64,000 nucleotides of DNA from an uncultured Spartobacteria bacterium (GTDB lineage Bacteria > Verrucomicrobiota > Verrucomicrobiia > Chthoniobacterales > JAATET01): contig CALLUD010000013.1 in assembly GCA_938011325.1 (NCBI GenBank), forward strand, positions 1 to 64,000. The letters run 5' to 3'. Position 1 is the first letter of the stretch. Every line of letters begins with the position of its first letter. The position numbers and the translations under genes are program-made. The notes under the pieces are model-generated. The model did no database searches. It was not told the DNA's origin and saw only the letters and a list, made by a program, of their open reading frames with translations. Below, in pieces: positions 9,701 to 17,788 of the stretch.

Positions 9701-10316
9701 ACCGCTGGTCTCCCGTGAAATCACGAAGCGCGACGTCCGCGCGATCCTCCGCGCCGAAACTCACCGCTTCGAGTGGCGACGTGCCCTCCTGATAAATCAA
9801 CGCATCACCCTGCTCGTTCGCATTGAGCTGGTAGACGATGTCGATCGCCTGCGCCGCCATGCCAAGCTGCGACATGAACGAATAGTAGGCGATCACCTGC
9901 TCCTGTTTCAGTCCGGCCTTGGAAATGAGGTCGTAGAGCTGGACGCCAAGCAGGATCTTCCGGTCATCGCTCAATTCACCCGCGAGCTTCTGCGCGATCG
10001 CATTCAAGTCCTGCTGCTCGTGAAGCGCGTCGCGAAACAGCTTCCTCAGCTCGGAATAGACCGCATCCGGATAGTCGTAGCGCAGAAATCCGAGGCTCGA
10101 GTCGATTTCCTCCTCGAGGACCTCGCCGTCCGCTCGCGCGAAGGCGGCGAGCACCTTGATGAGCGTGGGCAGAAGATTCGGGCTCTCCGTGACGGTGCGC
10201 GGCTTGCGCATCATCCGACGGAGAAGCCTTCTGCCGGCCTGCCGGGTTCTCGAGGCGAGCAGGAGAAACCCCTCCAAGCGCTTCTGTAGAGAGGGTTCCT
10301 TCACATCTGTGGCCAC
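6702..10316 (-). CDS. giant ABCG-type transporter with TerB-like and FHA-like N-terminal region
   Basis: 1204 aa half-transporter. Residues about 45-165 form a helical TerB-like domain (FARADGEVLEEEIDS). Residues about 200-450 are beta-rich, with segments resembling forkhead-associated or related sensor domains (PLADGDTIRIDAG). The ATPase follows: Walker A GASGCGKST (494-502), signature LSGGERKR from 600, Walker B FLFDEPTSG and a switch His at 656. The C-terminal 370 residues carry an ABC-2 permease with about six membrane segments, followed by a helical soluble insertion and a final helix. The start is GTG. The family imports or exports lipids and hydrophobic compounds, but the substrate here is unknown. 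It is first in a minus-strand set with the MBL hydrolase and dehydrogenase. Confidence 0.88.
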   Translation of the reverse strand: MATDVKEPSLQKRLEGFLLLASRTRQAGRRLLRRMMRKPRTVTESPNLLPTLIKVLAAFARADGEVLEEEIDSSLGFLRYDYPDAVYSELRKLFRDALHEQQDLNAIAQKLAGELSDDRKILLGVQLYDLISKAGLKQEQVIAYYSFMSQLGMAAQAIDIVYQLNANEQGDALIYQEGTSPLEAVSFGAEDRADVALRDFTGDQRLLAYRYHDLIILKNMSGRNLIVQGRVLKPNDFCRLYPGQRIIIDEQVLTHQDLVFYFNAKKNVSVATIFVAVSDDDEVRLEKNRSRDSCLEVTFGLKVRVVALKDVDAVLKNTRLTEGTTVEASLEDRIIFHDDSELELDDLRRRARSYGGRFQLKASKSEYLVSNNPGLLNEDDILLSPGSGGDVLLKIYCDYDRKEGRVDVLKSDRPILVRGNPVRNSAPLADGDTIRIDAGQVLRCNFSERLIEEERNIIRTMEVRDVVCRFRNGDVALDGVSFTVQRGEMVCVMGASGCGKSTLLRMLSGQFAPVHGEVLFNGRSLYANYDALRKYVTYVPQYDAFDEHLTIEENLDFAAAIRTPHLSRRERLRRIDSKLAELGLNERRSSVVGSSQKKTLSGGERKRLNIGLDMISSADIFLFDEPTSGLSSKDSEHVIEIIRSMSHNKIVMVTIHQPTSRIFHMFHKVLLLDKGGKVVFFGTPHETLQYFADAEHLQHFGTTGAADVGDTARPEFIFDVLETPLRDLSGDIIFEENNRGQLVPARRYSPDYWRDKYEAYRLVKDVRSTPVEKEEPAPAPPVPVSTPSIRRREPIRWREEWNQFSVLLQRAFISKFRNRANLLTTLVEAPLLALLIGVVLRYSEGGTYDFASAFHIPTYLFLSLVVAMFLGLTNSVDDIIRDRPVLLRERNLNVRLGYYVFAKAFTLTLFAIVQCAAYTVLGNWLLSVRGLFWILFVAMTLTAISGIAIGLIISALVPEGKTAVNIIPAVLIPQIILGGALIKYEEMNRNLDFVYTVQQWFSKHPESALPPRSDLQVPLICEFMPMRWSYEALIYAQAKLNPLTRRQEIIQRQIAALAKNKNPTEADEERLDTLKELLALVSGLQGDSPKDVDAKFAEIDRVIAGAPYDPERLRAVSGPVSAEQLYVNQKVTDLVSKAEMEQLDYRLDASRNKHLNVFFGPRKEYFGVRASVLTFNVGVLVFFTLAGFFALYYILRLQIQTRAP

Positions 10317-10371
10317 GGGCGGAACCTAGCACGAGCCGTTCAAGACTCGCAAAGCGATTTGCAGGTTGGGA

Positions 10372-10400
10372 TTGCACGGAGGGCCAATCAGGCGGATACT
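10372..10400 (+). promoter_or_regulatory. possible promoter of the DAHP synthase gene
   Basis: TTGCAC (10372-10377), a 17-base spacer and GATACT (10395-10400) lie in the 101-bp divergent gap between the ABC transporter and DAHP synthase genes. The predicted transcription start near 10407 would leave a leader of only about 11 bases, and there is no Shine-Dalgarno sequence before the ATG. Confidence 0.35.
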
Positions 10401-10417
10401 GCTCCCCTTTTTCACAT

Positions 10418-11482
10418 ATGACCACCGCCACAGAATCCGCCGGAGCTTCCACCACCGGCGCCGTGGAAAACCTGCGAATTCGCGGGGTTTCCAAGCTGAT
10501 CACCCCTGTGCAAATCAAGGAGCAGCTTCCGGCTCCCGAAGCGTCTCTCGAGACCGTTCTCAATGGCCGTGACGCCGCCCGCAGGATCCTGAATCGCGAG
10601 GATCCGCGTCTGCTCGTGATCGTGGGTCCCTGCTCGATCCATGACCCCGCCGCCGCGCTCGACTACGCGACCCGTCTCGCGGAACTTCGGCAGGAGCTCG
10701 CGGATCGCTACGAGATCGTCATGCGCGTTTATTTCGAAAAGCCCCGCACCACGGTGGGCTGGAAGGGTCTGATCAACGACCCGCATCTCGACGACTCCTG
10801 CGACCTCGCCCACGGACTGGCAATCGCCCGCAAATTGCTCATCGACATCACCGCGATGGGACTCCCCGCCGCGACGGAATTTCTCGACCCGATCATTCCG
10901 CAATACACGGCGGATCTTGTCTCCTGGAGCGCGATTGGAGCCCGCACCACCGAGTCGCAAACCCATCGCGAACTCGCCAGCGGCCTTTCCATGCCGGTTG
11001 GCTTCAAGAACGGCACCGACGGCAGCGTGCAGACCGCGATTGACGCGATGAAGTCGTCGCGTTCTCCGCACAGTTTTCTCGGCATCGATCAGGATGGTTC
11101 GACGAGCATCGTCAAGACGACGGGCAATCCGCATTGTCACGTCGTTCTGCGCGGCGGCCGAAACGGCACGAACTACGAAGCTCCGCAGGTCGCGGAGGCT
11201 GCCGAGAAGTTGCGTGCGGCCGGACTGCCGGATTCGCTCATGATCGATTGCAGTCATGCGAACTCCGGGAAGGATCCGCGTCGCCAGCCGGATGTGTGGC
11301 GTTCCATCCTCGCGCAACGGGCCAGCGGCACCCGCGAGATCATCGGTGCCATGATCGAGAGCAACCTGCATTTCGGCAGCCAGCCGAATCCGGGCACCGG
11401 GCTTGCCAGCCTGAAATACGGCGTTTCCATCACCGACGCCTGCCTCGACTGGGAATCGACCGCCGCACTGCTGCGCGAGTAG
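10418..11482 (+). CDS. aroG: 3-deoxy-7-phosphoheptulonate (DAHP) synthase, class I
   Basis: 354 aa, the size of the AroF/G/H type. It condenses phosphoenolpyruvate and erythrose 4-phosphate to DAHP, the first step of the shikimate pathway. Diagnostic motifs are GPCSIHDP (metal and PEP site), EFLDPIIPQY, KNGTDGSVQTA, HVVLRGGRNG and DCSHANSGKD. The N-terminal extension before LITP is the regulatory beta-strand region of class I-alpha enzymes, so feedback inhibition by an aromatic amino acid is probable, but the effector cannot be told. The exonuclease gene starts six bases after its stop, so the two are probably co-transcribed although functionally unrelated. Confidence 0.94.
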   Translation: MTTATESAGASTTGAVENLRIRGVSKLITPVQIKEQLPAPEASLETVLNGRDAARRILNREDPRLLVIVGPCSIHDPAAALDYATRLAELRQELADRYEIVMRVYFEKPRTTVGWKGLINDPHLDDSCDLAHGLAIARKLLIDITAMGLPAATEFLDPIIPQYTADLVSWSAIGARTTESQTHRELASGLSMPVGFKNGTDGSVQTAIDAMKSSRSPHSFLGIDQDGSTSIVKTTGNPHCHVVLRGGRNGTNYEAPQVAEAAEKLRAAGLPDSLMIDCSHANSGKDPRRQPDVWRSILAQRASGTREIIGAMIESNLHFGSQPNPGTGLASLKYGVSITDACLDWESTAALLRE

Positions 11483-11488
11483 CCGGCA

Positions 11489-12088
11489 ATGAAGGCCCGC
11501 GATCTCGAATTTGCGGCCATTGATTTCGAGAGCGCCGGGGTGCGCCGTGGAGAGACGGACGTGCCGATTCAAGTTGGCATTGCCGTCATGTCCGGCGGCG
11601 TAATCCGGGACACCTTCAAAAGCTATCTTCGCTGCGACCGGCCGGTCGCCTGGACGGCCCGGCGTGTGCATGGCATCAGCGAGCACGATCTCGCCGATGC
11701 CCCGACATTGCTCGAGCTCTGGCCCGAGCTGCGATCGCGCCTCGCCGGCCGCTGGGTTGTTTCCCATGGCGCGGGCACCGAGAAACGCTTTCTTCGCGCG
11801 TTTCCGGCGCATGGATTTGGACCGTGGGTGGATACCCTGCAGTTGTTTCGCGCGGCCGCCCCGAAGGCGCCCTCTCACGCACTTTCCGCGCTGGCTGCCT
11901 ATTGCGGCTGTGAGGCAGCCTGCCTGGAAACCACGCCGGATTTCCGGTGGCACGACGCGTTGTGCGACGCGGCGGCCACGCTCGTGCTGCTCCGATTTCT
12001 GATCGAGCGATTCGAGCTCGACGCCGACGCCCTGCTCAACCCGGACGCGTCGCGGTATCGGGCATTTCGATCCAGCCGCTTTCTGTGA
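11489..12088 (+). CDS. DEDDh 3'-5' exonuclease family protein
   Basis: 199 aa single-domain protein of the DnaQ/PolC exonuclease superfamily. ExoI is AAIDFESAG, with the Asp and Glu metal ligands. The sequence RRVHGISEHDLADAPT is the typical stretch after the first strands. ExoIII is FRWHDALCDAAATL, with the His and last Asp. In the middle motif (VVSHGAGTEKRFL) the usual HNxxFD Asp is not obvious, so activity is likely but not certain. It lies six bases downstream of DAHP synthase. Its 3' end overlaps the convergent cyclo-ligase gene by 53 bp. Confidence 0.82.
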   Translation: MKARDLEFAAIDFESAGVRRGETDVPIQVGIAVMSGGVIRDTFKSYLRCDRPVAWTARRVHGISEHDLADAPTLLELWPELRSRLAGRWVVSHGAGTEKRFLRAFPAHGFGPWVDTLQLFRAAAPKAPSHALSALAAYCGCEAACLETTPDFRWHDALCDAAATLVLLRFLIERFELDADALLNPDASRYRAFRSSRFL

Positions 12089-12614
12089 CCACCGCATCCA
12101 TGCGGACATCGTGCGGCTCCGACGGCACCTCTTCGACGACCTGCAGGTCGAAGCACACGCCGATTTTCAGCACCTGCGGTCCGGTCACTGCCAGAAATCG
12201 ATCGTAGAACCCCCCGCCCCGGCCAAGCCGCCGCCCGAGCCGGTCGAACGCCACTCCCGGCACCAGCACCGCGCGCGCCGACGAAATCGGCGCCACCGTT
12301 CCCAACTCATTCACAGGTTCCCGTGTCCCAAAGGCGCCGGAAACCAGCACATCCAGCGAGTCTACGTGGTGGAAGACAAGGCGCTCCTGCTCGATTCTCG
12401 GGAGTGCAATTTTCCACCCCGCGGCAAGCGCAGCCGTCCAATCCGGCTCCTGCCGCAGCGGTGCAAATCCGAAGATCGTTCCGGCATTTTCCCCCAGCCG
12501 CTGCACCAGATTTGCCGCGACGGCCGCCGAGGCGCGGACCCGTGCATCAGGCGACATCCTGGAAAGTTCGGCGCCAATGCGGCTGCGCAGCATTTGCTTT
12601 TCGGAAGAAATCAT
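12036..12614 (-). CDS. 5-formyltetrahydrofolate cyclo-ligase
   Basis: 192 aa, typical length. It converts 5-formyl-THF to 5,10-methenyl-THF with ATP, returning a storage folate to the one-carbon pool. The strongest evidence is the C-terminal signature GRGGGFYDRFL preceded by VLVPGVAFD. The N-terminal KQMLRSRIGAELSRMS segment matches the basic start of the family. The ATG at 12614 is chosen because homology begins there; the reading frame stays open far upstream, but that part is antisense to the MBL hydrolase gene. The gene diverges from that hydrolase by 21 bp if the latter starts at 12636. Confidence 0.92.
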   Translation of the reverse strand: MISSEKQMLRSRIGAELSRMSPDARVRASAAVAANLVQRLGENAGTIFGFAPLRQEPDWTAALAAGWKIALPRIEQERLVFHHVDSLDVLVSGAFGTREPVNELGTVAPISSARAVLVPGVAFDRLGRRLGRGGGFYDRFLAVTGPQVLKIGVCFDLQVVEEVPSEPHDVRMDAVVTESGWIEMPDTATRPG

Positions 12615-12635
12615 GGAAACTGGCGCCAGTTTAGT

Positions 12636-13604
12636 ATGGTTCAGCGCCTCCTCACGAAGGGAATCCGCAAGGCCCGCCGCAAAATTGCCGTTCGCGCGGG
12701 CCGCCGCCGCAAGGATCGCCCGGAGCATCACGCGTCGATGAAACTCGGGCCTGGCTGGCACGAGCGGAATTTCCTCACCGAGGTCATCATTCCCACGATG
12801 TTCGCCCGCCGGGACGGGTCGAAGCTCAAGCCCGAGTTTCCGGCCGTTAGCGAGGGACAGGTCTGCATCACCTGGATCGGCCACGCGTCGTTCCTTATCC
12901 AGACTTCCCGGACGAGCATCCTGATCGACCCGATCTGGGCGAAGTGGTTGAAGGTTTTCAAACGGATCAAGCATCCGGGGTTCGAGATTCACGACCTGCC
13001 GGACATCGATCTCGTCCTCGTCAGCCACGCGCATTTTGATCACCTCGATCGCAAGACGCTGCGCACCGTCGCGGCCGAGCAGCCGATTGTCGTGCCGGAG
13101 CATGTCGGAAATCTCGTTCATGACCTCGGCTTCAACCGCGTGCATGAGCTCAAGCGCTGGGAATCCATCGAGCACGAGGACCTCAAAATCACTCTCACGC
13201 CCGCCTACCATTGGGGCGCGCGCATGCTCCACGACTCGCATCGTGGGTTCGGCGGATTCCTGCTCGAGTTCGACGGCCGCTCGATTTTCCACTGCGGCGA
13301 CAGCGCCTACGTGGAGAATTTCTTCCCAAAGATCGCCGAGCGAAGCGCCGTCGAGATCGCCTTGCTGCCGATTGGCGCCTACGACGCGCCGACGAAGCGC
13401 AATGTGCACATGAATCCCGAGGAGGCCGTCCAGGCGTTTGTCGAGTTGAAGGCGCAGAAGCTCGTCCCGATGCATTACGGCAGTTTCCGTCTCAGCTACG
13501 AGCCGCCTCACGAGCCACCGACGCGATTGATCGAACGGGCTCGGGAAGTCGGCATTCTCGACCGCGTGCACGTCCTCACCGAGGGGCAACCGGTGGTTTT
13601 CTAA
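12636..13604 (+). CDS. MBL-fold metal-dependent hydrolase (UlaG/NAPE-PLD-like)
   Basis: 322 aa from ATG 12636. An alternative ATG at 12738 gives 288 aa and would drop a very basic, low-complexity N-terminus. Zinc-site motifs are SHAHFDHLD, the lone His in AYHWGARM, HCGDSAY and PMHYGSF. Together with CITWIGHASFLIQ and ILIDPIWAKWL they place it among UlaG/NAPE-PLD-like hydrolases, which act on phosphodiesters or lactones. The substrate is not predictable. It diverges from the cyclo-ligase gene, and the true start decides whether there is room for a promoter between them. Confidence 0.85.
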   Translation: MVQRLLTKGIRKARRKIAVRAGRRRKDRPEHHASMKLGPGWHERNFLTEVIIPTMFARRDGSKLKPEFPAVSEGQVCITWIGHASFLIQTSRTSILIDPIWAKWLKVFKRIKHPGFEIHDLPDIDLVLVSHAHFDHLDRKTLRTVAAEQPIVVPEHVGNLVHDLGFNRVHELKRWESIEHEDLKITLTPAYHWGARMLHDSHRGFGGFLLEFDGRSIFHCGDSAYVENFFPKIAERSAVEIALLPIGAYDAPTKRNVHMNPEEAVQAFVELKAQKLVPMHYGSFRLSYEPPHEPPTRLIERAREVGILDRVHVLTEGQPVVF

Positions 13605-13696
13605 CGGCCCGCCGCCCTATTAAGCGCAATTTCTCCGCCGGGAGAGTGTAAATCCGCGTTGGCCGATTCGCGGAGCTGTGCCACCATTCCGCGCCA

Positions 13697-14617
13697 ATGG
13701 TCACCTACATCCTGCGCAGGTTGCTGGCATTTGTCGTTGTTCTGTTCTGCGTCGTCTCGGTGACCTTCTTTCTGATCCGCCTCTCTCCCGGCGGGCCGTT
13801 CGATGCCGAGCGACGAATTCCCGAGGCGATCGAGAAGCAGCTCCTCGCGAAATACAAACTCGATGGCACGCTCTGGCAGCAATATTCCGGCTACATCGCC
13901 GATCTCGTGCGCGGCGATCTCCGACTCTCGACGAAATACCGGAATCGATCGGTCAACGAAATCCTTGCCCAGACCCTGCCGGTCACCTTCGCGCTCGGGA
14001 GCATTGCGTTTCTGATTGCCACCGTCGCCGGAGTGTGGATCGGCACCTTCGCCGCCTGCCGGCGCGGCACGCCCGGCGATACACTGGCGATGCTTGGCGC
14101 GCTGTTCGCGATTTCCCTTCCATCATTCGTCACCGGTCCGCTCGCGATCCTCGTCTTTGCGCTGTGGTTGAAATGGCTGCCCGTGGGCGGCTGGGGCGGC
14201 TTCAGCCATCTCGTGCTGCCGGCGATCATTCTGGCCGCCCCTTACGTGGCCTACATCGCGCGGCTCATGCGCGGCAGCATGCTCGAAACGCTCCAGCAGG
14301 ATTTCGTGCGCACCGCGCGGGCAAAGGGTCTTGGAGAACGCACCGTCACGTATCGTCACGCGCTGCGCATCGCCATTCTTCCGGTGGTCTCCTACCTCGG
14401 ACCGCTCGCCGCGCATTTGCTGACGGGCTCAATCATCGTCGAGACGATCTTCAACATTCCCGGCGCGGGCGGTTTCTTCGTGAACTCGATCTTGAATCGA
14501 GACGGCTTCCTGCTCGGTGGCGTGGTGATCGTCTATTGCACGCTTCTCGTGCTGTTCAATCTCCTCGTCGATATCGCCTACACCTTCCTGGATCGGAGGA
14601 TTCAACTCGATGGTTGA
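13697..14617 (+). CDS. OppB/DppB-type ABC transporter permease
   Basis: 306 aa with about six membrane segments. It starts with the typical MVTYILRRLLAFVVVLF helix and the SPGGPFDAER segment. The cytoplasmic EAA loop, which contacts the ATPase, is RTARAKGLGERTVTYRHALR. The family imports peptides, nickel or oligosaccharides. It overlaps the OppC-type gene by 8 bp, so the two form one unit. No solute-binding protein or ATPase gene lies nearby, so the partners must be encoded elsewhere. Confidence 0.93.
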   Translation: MVTYILRRLLAFVVVLFCVVSVTFFLIRLSPGGPFDAERRIPEAIEKQLLAKYKLDGTLWQQYSGYIADLVRGDLRLSTKYRNRSVNEILAQTLPVTFALGSIAFLIATVAGVWIGTFAACRRGTPGDTLAMLGALFAISLPSFVTGPLAILVFALWLKWLPVGGWGGFSHLVLPAIILAAPYVAYIARLMRGSMLETLQQDFVRTARAKGLGERTVTYRHALRIAILPVVSYLGPLAAHLLTGSIIVETIFNIPGAGGFFVNSILNRDGFLLGGVVIVYCTLLVLFNLLVDIAYTFLDRRIQLDG

Positions 14618-15506
14618 GCCGCTCGTCTGGCGCCGACTTCGCCGCAGCCCCGTTGCGTGGGTGTGCTTCATTCTTCTCGGGTTGATCGCGCTTGCCGCGT
14701 TCGTGATTCCTCCGCTCCTCCCGGCGTCCTATGCCCATACGAGCCCGCTTCAATATGCACCTCCCTCGTGGCAGCACCCCTTCGGCACCGACCTCAATGG
14801 CCGCGACCTCTTCTATCGCGTGCTCACCGGCACCCGCGTCTCGCTGGTCGTTGGGCTATGCGGCGCATGCGTAAGTCTCTGCATCGGCACGGCCTACGGC
14901 CTGATCGCGGGCTATGCCGGCGGACGGGTCGACAACGTGATGATGCGGCTTGTGGACATTTTCTACTCGGTCCCCCGCCTCATCTTCGTGCTCATCCTCA
15001 TCAACTCGTTCAACAGCGAGCTGCAGGACTTCGCAGCCGCGCGAGGCTGGCAGTGGCTGGTTGACTACTCGAGCATCGTCATTCTGATTCTCTCCCTCGG
15101 CATCATCGAATGGCTCACGATGGCGCGCATCGTGCGCGGTCAGGTCCTTTCCTTGAAAACCCGCCAGTTCGTCACCGCCGCCCGTTCGCTCGGACAATCG
15201 CATTTTCTGATTCTCCTCCGGCATCTGCTGCCGAATTTGACCGGCGTGATCGTCATCTACCTCACGCTGACCATTCCCGCGGTCATCATCGACGAATCGT
15301 TCCTCAGCTTTCTCGGCCTCGGGGTGCAGGCGCCTCAGGCCAGCCTGGGCTCGTTGCTTTCCGACGGCGCGAGCGCCATCAATCCCCTGCGAAACATCTG
15401 GTGGATGATCGTCTTTCCTGCGGCGGCAATGGCCACCACCCTGCTCGCGCTCAATTTCCTGGGCGACACCCTGCGTGACGCGCTGGACCCGAAGCGCGAG
15501 GACTGA
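14610..15506 (+). CDS. OppC/DppC-type ABC transporter permease
   Basis: 298 aa. The N-terminal cytoplasmic tail (VWRRLRRSPVAW) and following helix match OppC_N. The periplasmic sequence HPFGTDLNGRDLFYRVLTG and the EAA loop TAARSLGQSHFLILLRHLLP are classic. It carries the usual C-terminal SFLSFLGLGVQAP block. It pairs with the upstream permease through an 8-bp overlap to make the heterodimeric channel. A peptide or oligosaccharide substrate is likely. Its stop abuts the stop of the convergent CBM9-like gene with no gap. Confidence 0.93.
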   Translation: MVEPLVWRRLRRSPVAWVCFILLGLIALAAFVIPPLLPASYAHTSPLQYAPPSWQHPFGTDLNGRDLFYRVLTGTRVSLVVGLCGACVSLCIGTAYGLIAGYAGGRVDNVMMRLVDIFYSVPRLIFVLILINSFNSELQDFAAARGWQWLVDYSSIVILILSLGIIEWLTMARIVRGQVLSLKTRQFVTAARSLGQSHFLILLRHLLPNLTGVIVIYLTLTIPAVIIDESFLSFLGLGVQAPQASLGSLLSDGASAINPLRNIWWMIVFPAAAMATTLLALNFLGDTLRDALDPKRED

Positions 15507-16169
15507 TCAATGAAAGTGCAGTTCGAAACACTGCCACTCCGCGGTGCGGTGAAAGTCGCGCTCCGTAAGCAACGCGGTTGAGGAGAGCACCGGACGCAGC
15601 CGCCCGCGCGTGTGATCGTAGCGCGCGAAACACATCCGCACCTTGCTCCGTTCCCACGGCACATCGCTCTCGAAGATGCGTTTCAGCGGAATCTCCGCCG
15701 TCACATCCCAGCCCTGCCGGATCACCCGCGCCTGCGCACGAATTCTCCAGCGATCGATCTTGTAGGGTGCCAGCGGGTCGGCCGCACCGCTCCAGTCCAG
15801 CGGCAGGCTTCGCATCGATGCCGGCCATCGCAGCTGCAGCAACGTCCCTCCCGGCGTCACGTGAAACTCGAAGTAGCTTTCCTGCCCTTCGGGCTTGATC
15901 AGCATTTCGAAAATATCCCCGTGCGGAAACGCCGCGGTGTTGAACCGCTTCACCGGATTGAAAACATCGCGATCCTTCAAGGTCGCGTGCACCGCGATCG
16001 CCATTCCCGCCAGCCCGACGCGCACCTGCCCCGGCGCAAACAACGGCTCCGGCTCCTCCAGCCACGACTGACGCAGCGGAAGCGCGGGATGACTCCGCAG
16101 CGCGTGGCGTCGGGATTCCCAGTCACGCGTGCCCTTTGGCCCCAGCGGCGTGAGCGGGATCGCATCCAT
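15507..16169 (-). CDS. carbohydrate-binding family 9-like protein
   Basis: 220 aa. The segment from VRVGLAGMAIAVHATLKDRDVFN through FEMLIKPEG, YFEFHVTPGG, and WDVTAEIPLKRI resembles CBM9-like domains found alone in Verrucomicrobiota and Bacteroidota. I see no signal peptide, so either it is cytoplasmic or the true start lies elsewhere. The ATG at 16169 overlaps the RidA stop (TGATG), indicating coupling. Carbohydrate binding is inferred only from family resemblance, and no catalytic residues are recognisable. Confidence 0.65.
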   Translation of the reverse strand: MDAIPLTPLGPKGTRDWESRRHALRSHPALPLRQSWLEEPEPLFAPGQVRVGLAGMAIAVHATLKDRDVFNPVKRFNTAAFPHGDIFEMLIKPEGQESYFEFHVTPGGTLLQLRWPASMRSLPLDWSGAADPLAPYKIDRWRIRAQARVIRQGWDVTAEIPLKRIFESDVPWERSKVRMCFARYDHTRGRLRPVLSSTALLTERDFHRTAEWQCFELHFH

Positions 16170-16558
16170 CAATCGAGCACCGCGATCGCCTCGATCTCGA
16201 CGTCGAAATTCAGCAATTGCGCGCCGAGCGTCGTTCGTGCCGGTTTGTCCGTCCCGAAAAACTCCTCATACACGCCGTTCATCTCGGCGAAGGTTTCCTT
16301 CGTGAGCGGCTGGAGATAAACGCGGCAATGCACCACGCTGGCCAGCGAAGCCCCGGCGGTCTTCAGCACACGCTCGAGATTCGTCAGCACGATTCGCGTC
16401 TGCTCGGCAATGCTGCCCTTCACAATTCCACCGGCCTGCACGTCGTAGGGAATCTGGCCGGAGACAAAGAGAAATTTCCCTTCGGCAACGACCGCCGGAG
16501 AATAGGGACCAATGGCCGGAGGCCCGTCTGGAATCGTGGAAATACGCTCGCGTGACAT
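16169..16558 (-). CDS. RidA family reactive intermediate deaminase
   Basis: 129 aa, standard length. RidA proteins hydrolyse reactive enamine and imine intermediates from PLP enzymes to ketoacids and ammonia. Family features are IGPYSPAVVAEGKFLFVSGQIP at the N-terminus, ERVLKTAGASLASVV in the middle and PARTTLGAQLL with the substrate-binding Arg, followed by VEIEAIAV. The start at 16558 (MSRERIS) is chosen; an in-frame extension of 12 Arg-rich residues has no support. It is co-translated with the CBM9-like gene downstream. Confidence 0.92.
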   Translation of the reverse strand: MSRERISTIPDGPPAIGPYSPAVVAEGKFLFVSGQIPYDVQAGGIVKGSIAEQTRIVLTNLERVLKTAGASLASVVHCRVYLQPLTKETFAEMNGVYEEFFGTDKPARTTLGAQLLNFDVEIEAIAVLD

Positions 16559-16636
16559 GAAACGGAGTCTGCGCAACCCGAATCGGCGACGCAAACCAAA
16601 CCACGAGGCGCGTCCACGGTCAGGTCTCGGGCGGGT

Positions 16637-16664
16637 TTGACTGCCCGCTGATCGGCTCTATAGT
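16637..16664 (+). promoter_or_regulatory. strong sigma70-like promoter of mnmA
   Basis: TTGACT (16637-16642), a 16-base spacer and TATAGT (16659-16664) each match the consensus at five of six positions. The transcription start would fall near 16671, five bases before the mnmA ATG. There is no room for a Shine-Dalgarno sequence, so the transcript would be nearly leaderless. Confidence 0.6.
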
Positions 16665-16675
16665 TTCCGGCTCGA

Positions 16676-17788
16676 ATGAACGGAAACGGCAGGCGCGTGC
16701 TCGTCGGCATGAGCGGTGGTGTGGACTCCAGTGTCTGCGCCTGGCTGCTCAAGCGGGACGGATGGGATGTCATCGGCGTGACCATGAAGGTCTGGCCGCA
16801 GGACTGCATTTCGCGCGCCGAGGACAAATGCTGCGGCCCTTCCGCGATCGCCGATGCGCGCAGCGTCGCGCACAAGCTTGGCATTCCCCATTACGTCGTG
16901 GACGAGGCGGACGAATTCGAGAAGCTGGTGATTGATTACTTCTCGAGCGAATACCGCGCCGGTCGCACGCCGAACCCGTGCGTGATGTGCAACGAGAAGC
17001 TGAAGTTCGGCAACCTCTGGACGAAGGCTCAGGCACTCGGCGCCGAATACATCGCGACCGGCCACTACGCGATCATCGAGCACCACGAAAACCATGCCGT
17101 CCTTCGCAAGGGCGTGGACGCGCGCAAAGACCAGTCATATTTCCTGTTCAGTCTGCGCCAGCCGCAACTTCAGCGTGCACTCGCGCCGCTCGGCGGAATG
17201 ACCAAGCCGGAGATTCGCGAGATCGCCCGCGAGATCGGCCTCAAGGTCGCCGACAAGGTCGACAGCCAGGAAATCTGTTTCGTGCCCGGCAACGACTACA
17301 AGGCCTTCCTTCGCTCGCATCTCGGTGAAAGCGAATTTCATCGCGGCGGCATCTACGACACCGCGGGCAATTTTCTCGCGGAGCACGAGGGCATCGAGAT
17401 GTTCACGATCGGCCAGCGCAAGGGCCTGCCCGGAGGATCGCCCTACCCGCTCTATGTCATCGATATCGATGCGGAGAACTCACGCGTGATCGTTGGCCCG
17501 GAAAGCGAACTCGTGCGCGACGAATTTGAGATCAACCAGGCGAACTGGCTCATCGACGAGCCCACCGAGCCGCTGGAGGTCACGGTCAAGATTCGCTATG
17601 CGCATCCCGGCGCAGCCGCGATTGTGGAGCCTGCCGTAAACGGCCAGCACGTGGTGCGTCTCGTCGAGCCGCAGCGCGCCATCACCCCCGGTCAGGCCGC
17701 CGTCTTCTACGTCGGCGACCGTGTGGTCGGCGGCGGCTGGATCGTTCGAAAGGCCTCAACCCTCAAGCTGCATGCCGCCGCTGCCTGA
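16676..17788 (+). CDS. mnmA: tRNA-specific 2-thiouridylase MnmA
   Basis: 370 aa. It transfers sulfur to uridine 34 of Lys, Glu and Gln tRNAs using ATP. The PP-loop is GMSGGVDSSVCAWLL (from residue 11). The catalytic cysteines are C102 in NPCVMCNEKLKF and C201 in QEICFVPGNDY. The central HYAI and DQSYFLF blocks and the C-terminal beta-barrel (IVGPESEL) are all present, so the enzyme looks complete. It overlaps cutA by 17 bp and heads a likely mnmA-cutA-trpC transcript. Confidence 0.96.
   Translation: MNGNGRRVLVGMSGGVDSSVCAWLLKRDGWDVIGVTMKVWPQDCISRAEDKCCGPSAIADARSVAHKLGIPHYVVDEADEFEKLVIDYFSSEYRAGRTPNPCVMCNEKLKFGNLWTKAQALGAEYIATGHYAIIEHHENHAVLRKGVDARKDQSYFLFSLRQPQLQRALAPLGGMTKPEIREIAREIGLKVADKVDSQEICFVPGNDYKAFLRSHLGESEFHRGGIYDTAGNFLAEHEGIEMFTIGQRKGLPGGSPYPLYVIDIDAENSRVIVGPESELVRDEFEINQANWLIDEPTEPLEVTVKIRYAHPGAAAIVEPAVNGQHVVRLVEPQRAITPGQAAVFYVGDRVVGGGWIVRKASTLKLHAAAA

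Noticed and set aside
12615..13589. Long minus-strand frame continuing upstream of the cyclo-ligase start
   Set aside because: It is antisense to the MBL hydrolase gene and has no family-like sequence. Cyclo-ligase homology begins at ATG 12614.
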